In this document: positions 5,839 through 5,927 of the stretch, one piece after another | How positions within the stretch are numbered: position 1 is the first letter of the stretch | How the letters are laid out: each line of letters opens with the position of its first letter | Source of the DNA: Desulfonatronum sp. | GTDB lineage: Bacteria > Desulfobacterota > Desulfovibrionia > Desulfovibrionales > Desulfonatronaceae | Direction of reading: 5' to 3' | Length of the DNA: 5,927 nucleotides | Assembly (NCBI GenBank): GCA_007127655.1 | Contig: SKYX01000399.1 | Coordinates: 1-5,927 of the forward strand | Position numbers and translations under genes: made by a program | Notes under the pieces: generated by a model | Databases searched by the model: none | What the model was told of the DNA's origin: nothing | The model's input: only the letters and a program-made list of their open reading frames with translations

Positions 5839-5927
5839 GATGAAGTTAAAAGAAAAATAGCCCTGTAAGGGCGGCATAAAGGCATCATCAGAAATTTTTT
5901 TTATTGTTTCACCCTAAACCAGTATAA

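Larger units (their letters stand above)
5686..5890. repeat. About 200-bp nested palindrome of six hairpins (BIME/REP-like mosaic repeat)
   Basis: Six short hairpins follow one another: 5703-5715 (GCCCT/AGGGC), 5740-5758 (CCCAGGGC/GCCCTGGG), 5771-5783 (GCCCT/AGGGC), 5793-5805 (GCCCC/GGGGC), 5818-5836 (CCCAGGGC/GCCCTGGG) and 5860-5872 (GCCCT/AGGGC). They are arranged symmetrically around about 5788: first with sixth, second with fifth, third with fourth. The symmetry extends to the flanks, with TTTATGCCGCCC-type ends near 5694 and 5881. The element lies upstream of the acetyltransferase gene and encodes nothing credible. Similar GCCCTTTCAGGGC and CCCAGGGC motifs are familiar as dispersed intergenic repeats in various bacterial genomes, often linked to REP-associated transposases; no transposase is in this window. 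Confidence 0.75.

Noticed and set aside
5700..5880. CRISPR array
   Set aside because: The repeats are short hairpins in mirror order with irregular spacing, not identical direct repeats with even spacers.

Overview
This 5.9 kb window is GC-rich bacterial DNA. The gene content (an anti-sigma-factor-like ATPase fused to an acetyltransferase fold, an AbrB-type membrane protein remnant, a ParD-like/RelE-like toxin-antitoxin pair) and the high-GC codon use fit a Gram-negative bacterium. A sulfate-reducing Desulfovibrio-like lineage is my best guess, but it is an inference and no marker gene settles it. All intact genes are on the minus strand, so transcription runs right to left.

Left part (1-2356): a lipoprotein-type Ntn hydrolase of the C45/acyltransferase kind is followed after 70 bp by a partial gene, cut by the window edge. 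That partial gene encodes an RsbW/SpoIIAB-like ATP-binding domain, a Pro/Gln-rich linker and a GNAT-like domain. The two could share a transcript.

Middle part (2357-3888): this is a gene graveyard. On the plus strand lies a broken relative of the ATPase-GNAT gene. Its first 44 codons match the start of the ATPase domain; the frame then shifts and resumes in what looks like the C-terminal part of the same family. That remnant is joined at about 3410 to the first 62 codons of an AbrB-family membrane protein on the opposite strand. A tract of degenerate GGTYGAR-type repeats follows.

Right part (3889-5927): a compact toxin-antitoxin operon has a consensus-like -10 box and two candidate operator palindromes. 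Next come a small cysteine-rich open frame with an 11-residue cysteine period and a complete GNAT acetyltransferase gene. Upstream of that gene is a roughly 200 bp palindrome built from six small hairpins, which resembles a BIME/REP-type mosaic repeat.

The window reads as an accessory, rearranged region: one regulatory/enzymatic gene pair, one broken paralogue, one addiction module and two repeat tracts. No single multi-gene system ties all of it together. The best candidates for something undescribed are the ATPase-GNAT family with its decayed neighbour, the cysteine-rich frame and the nested palindrome.
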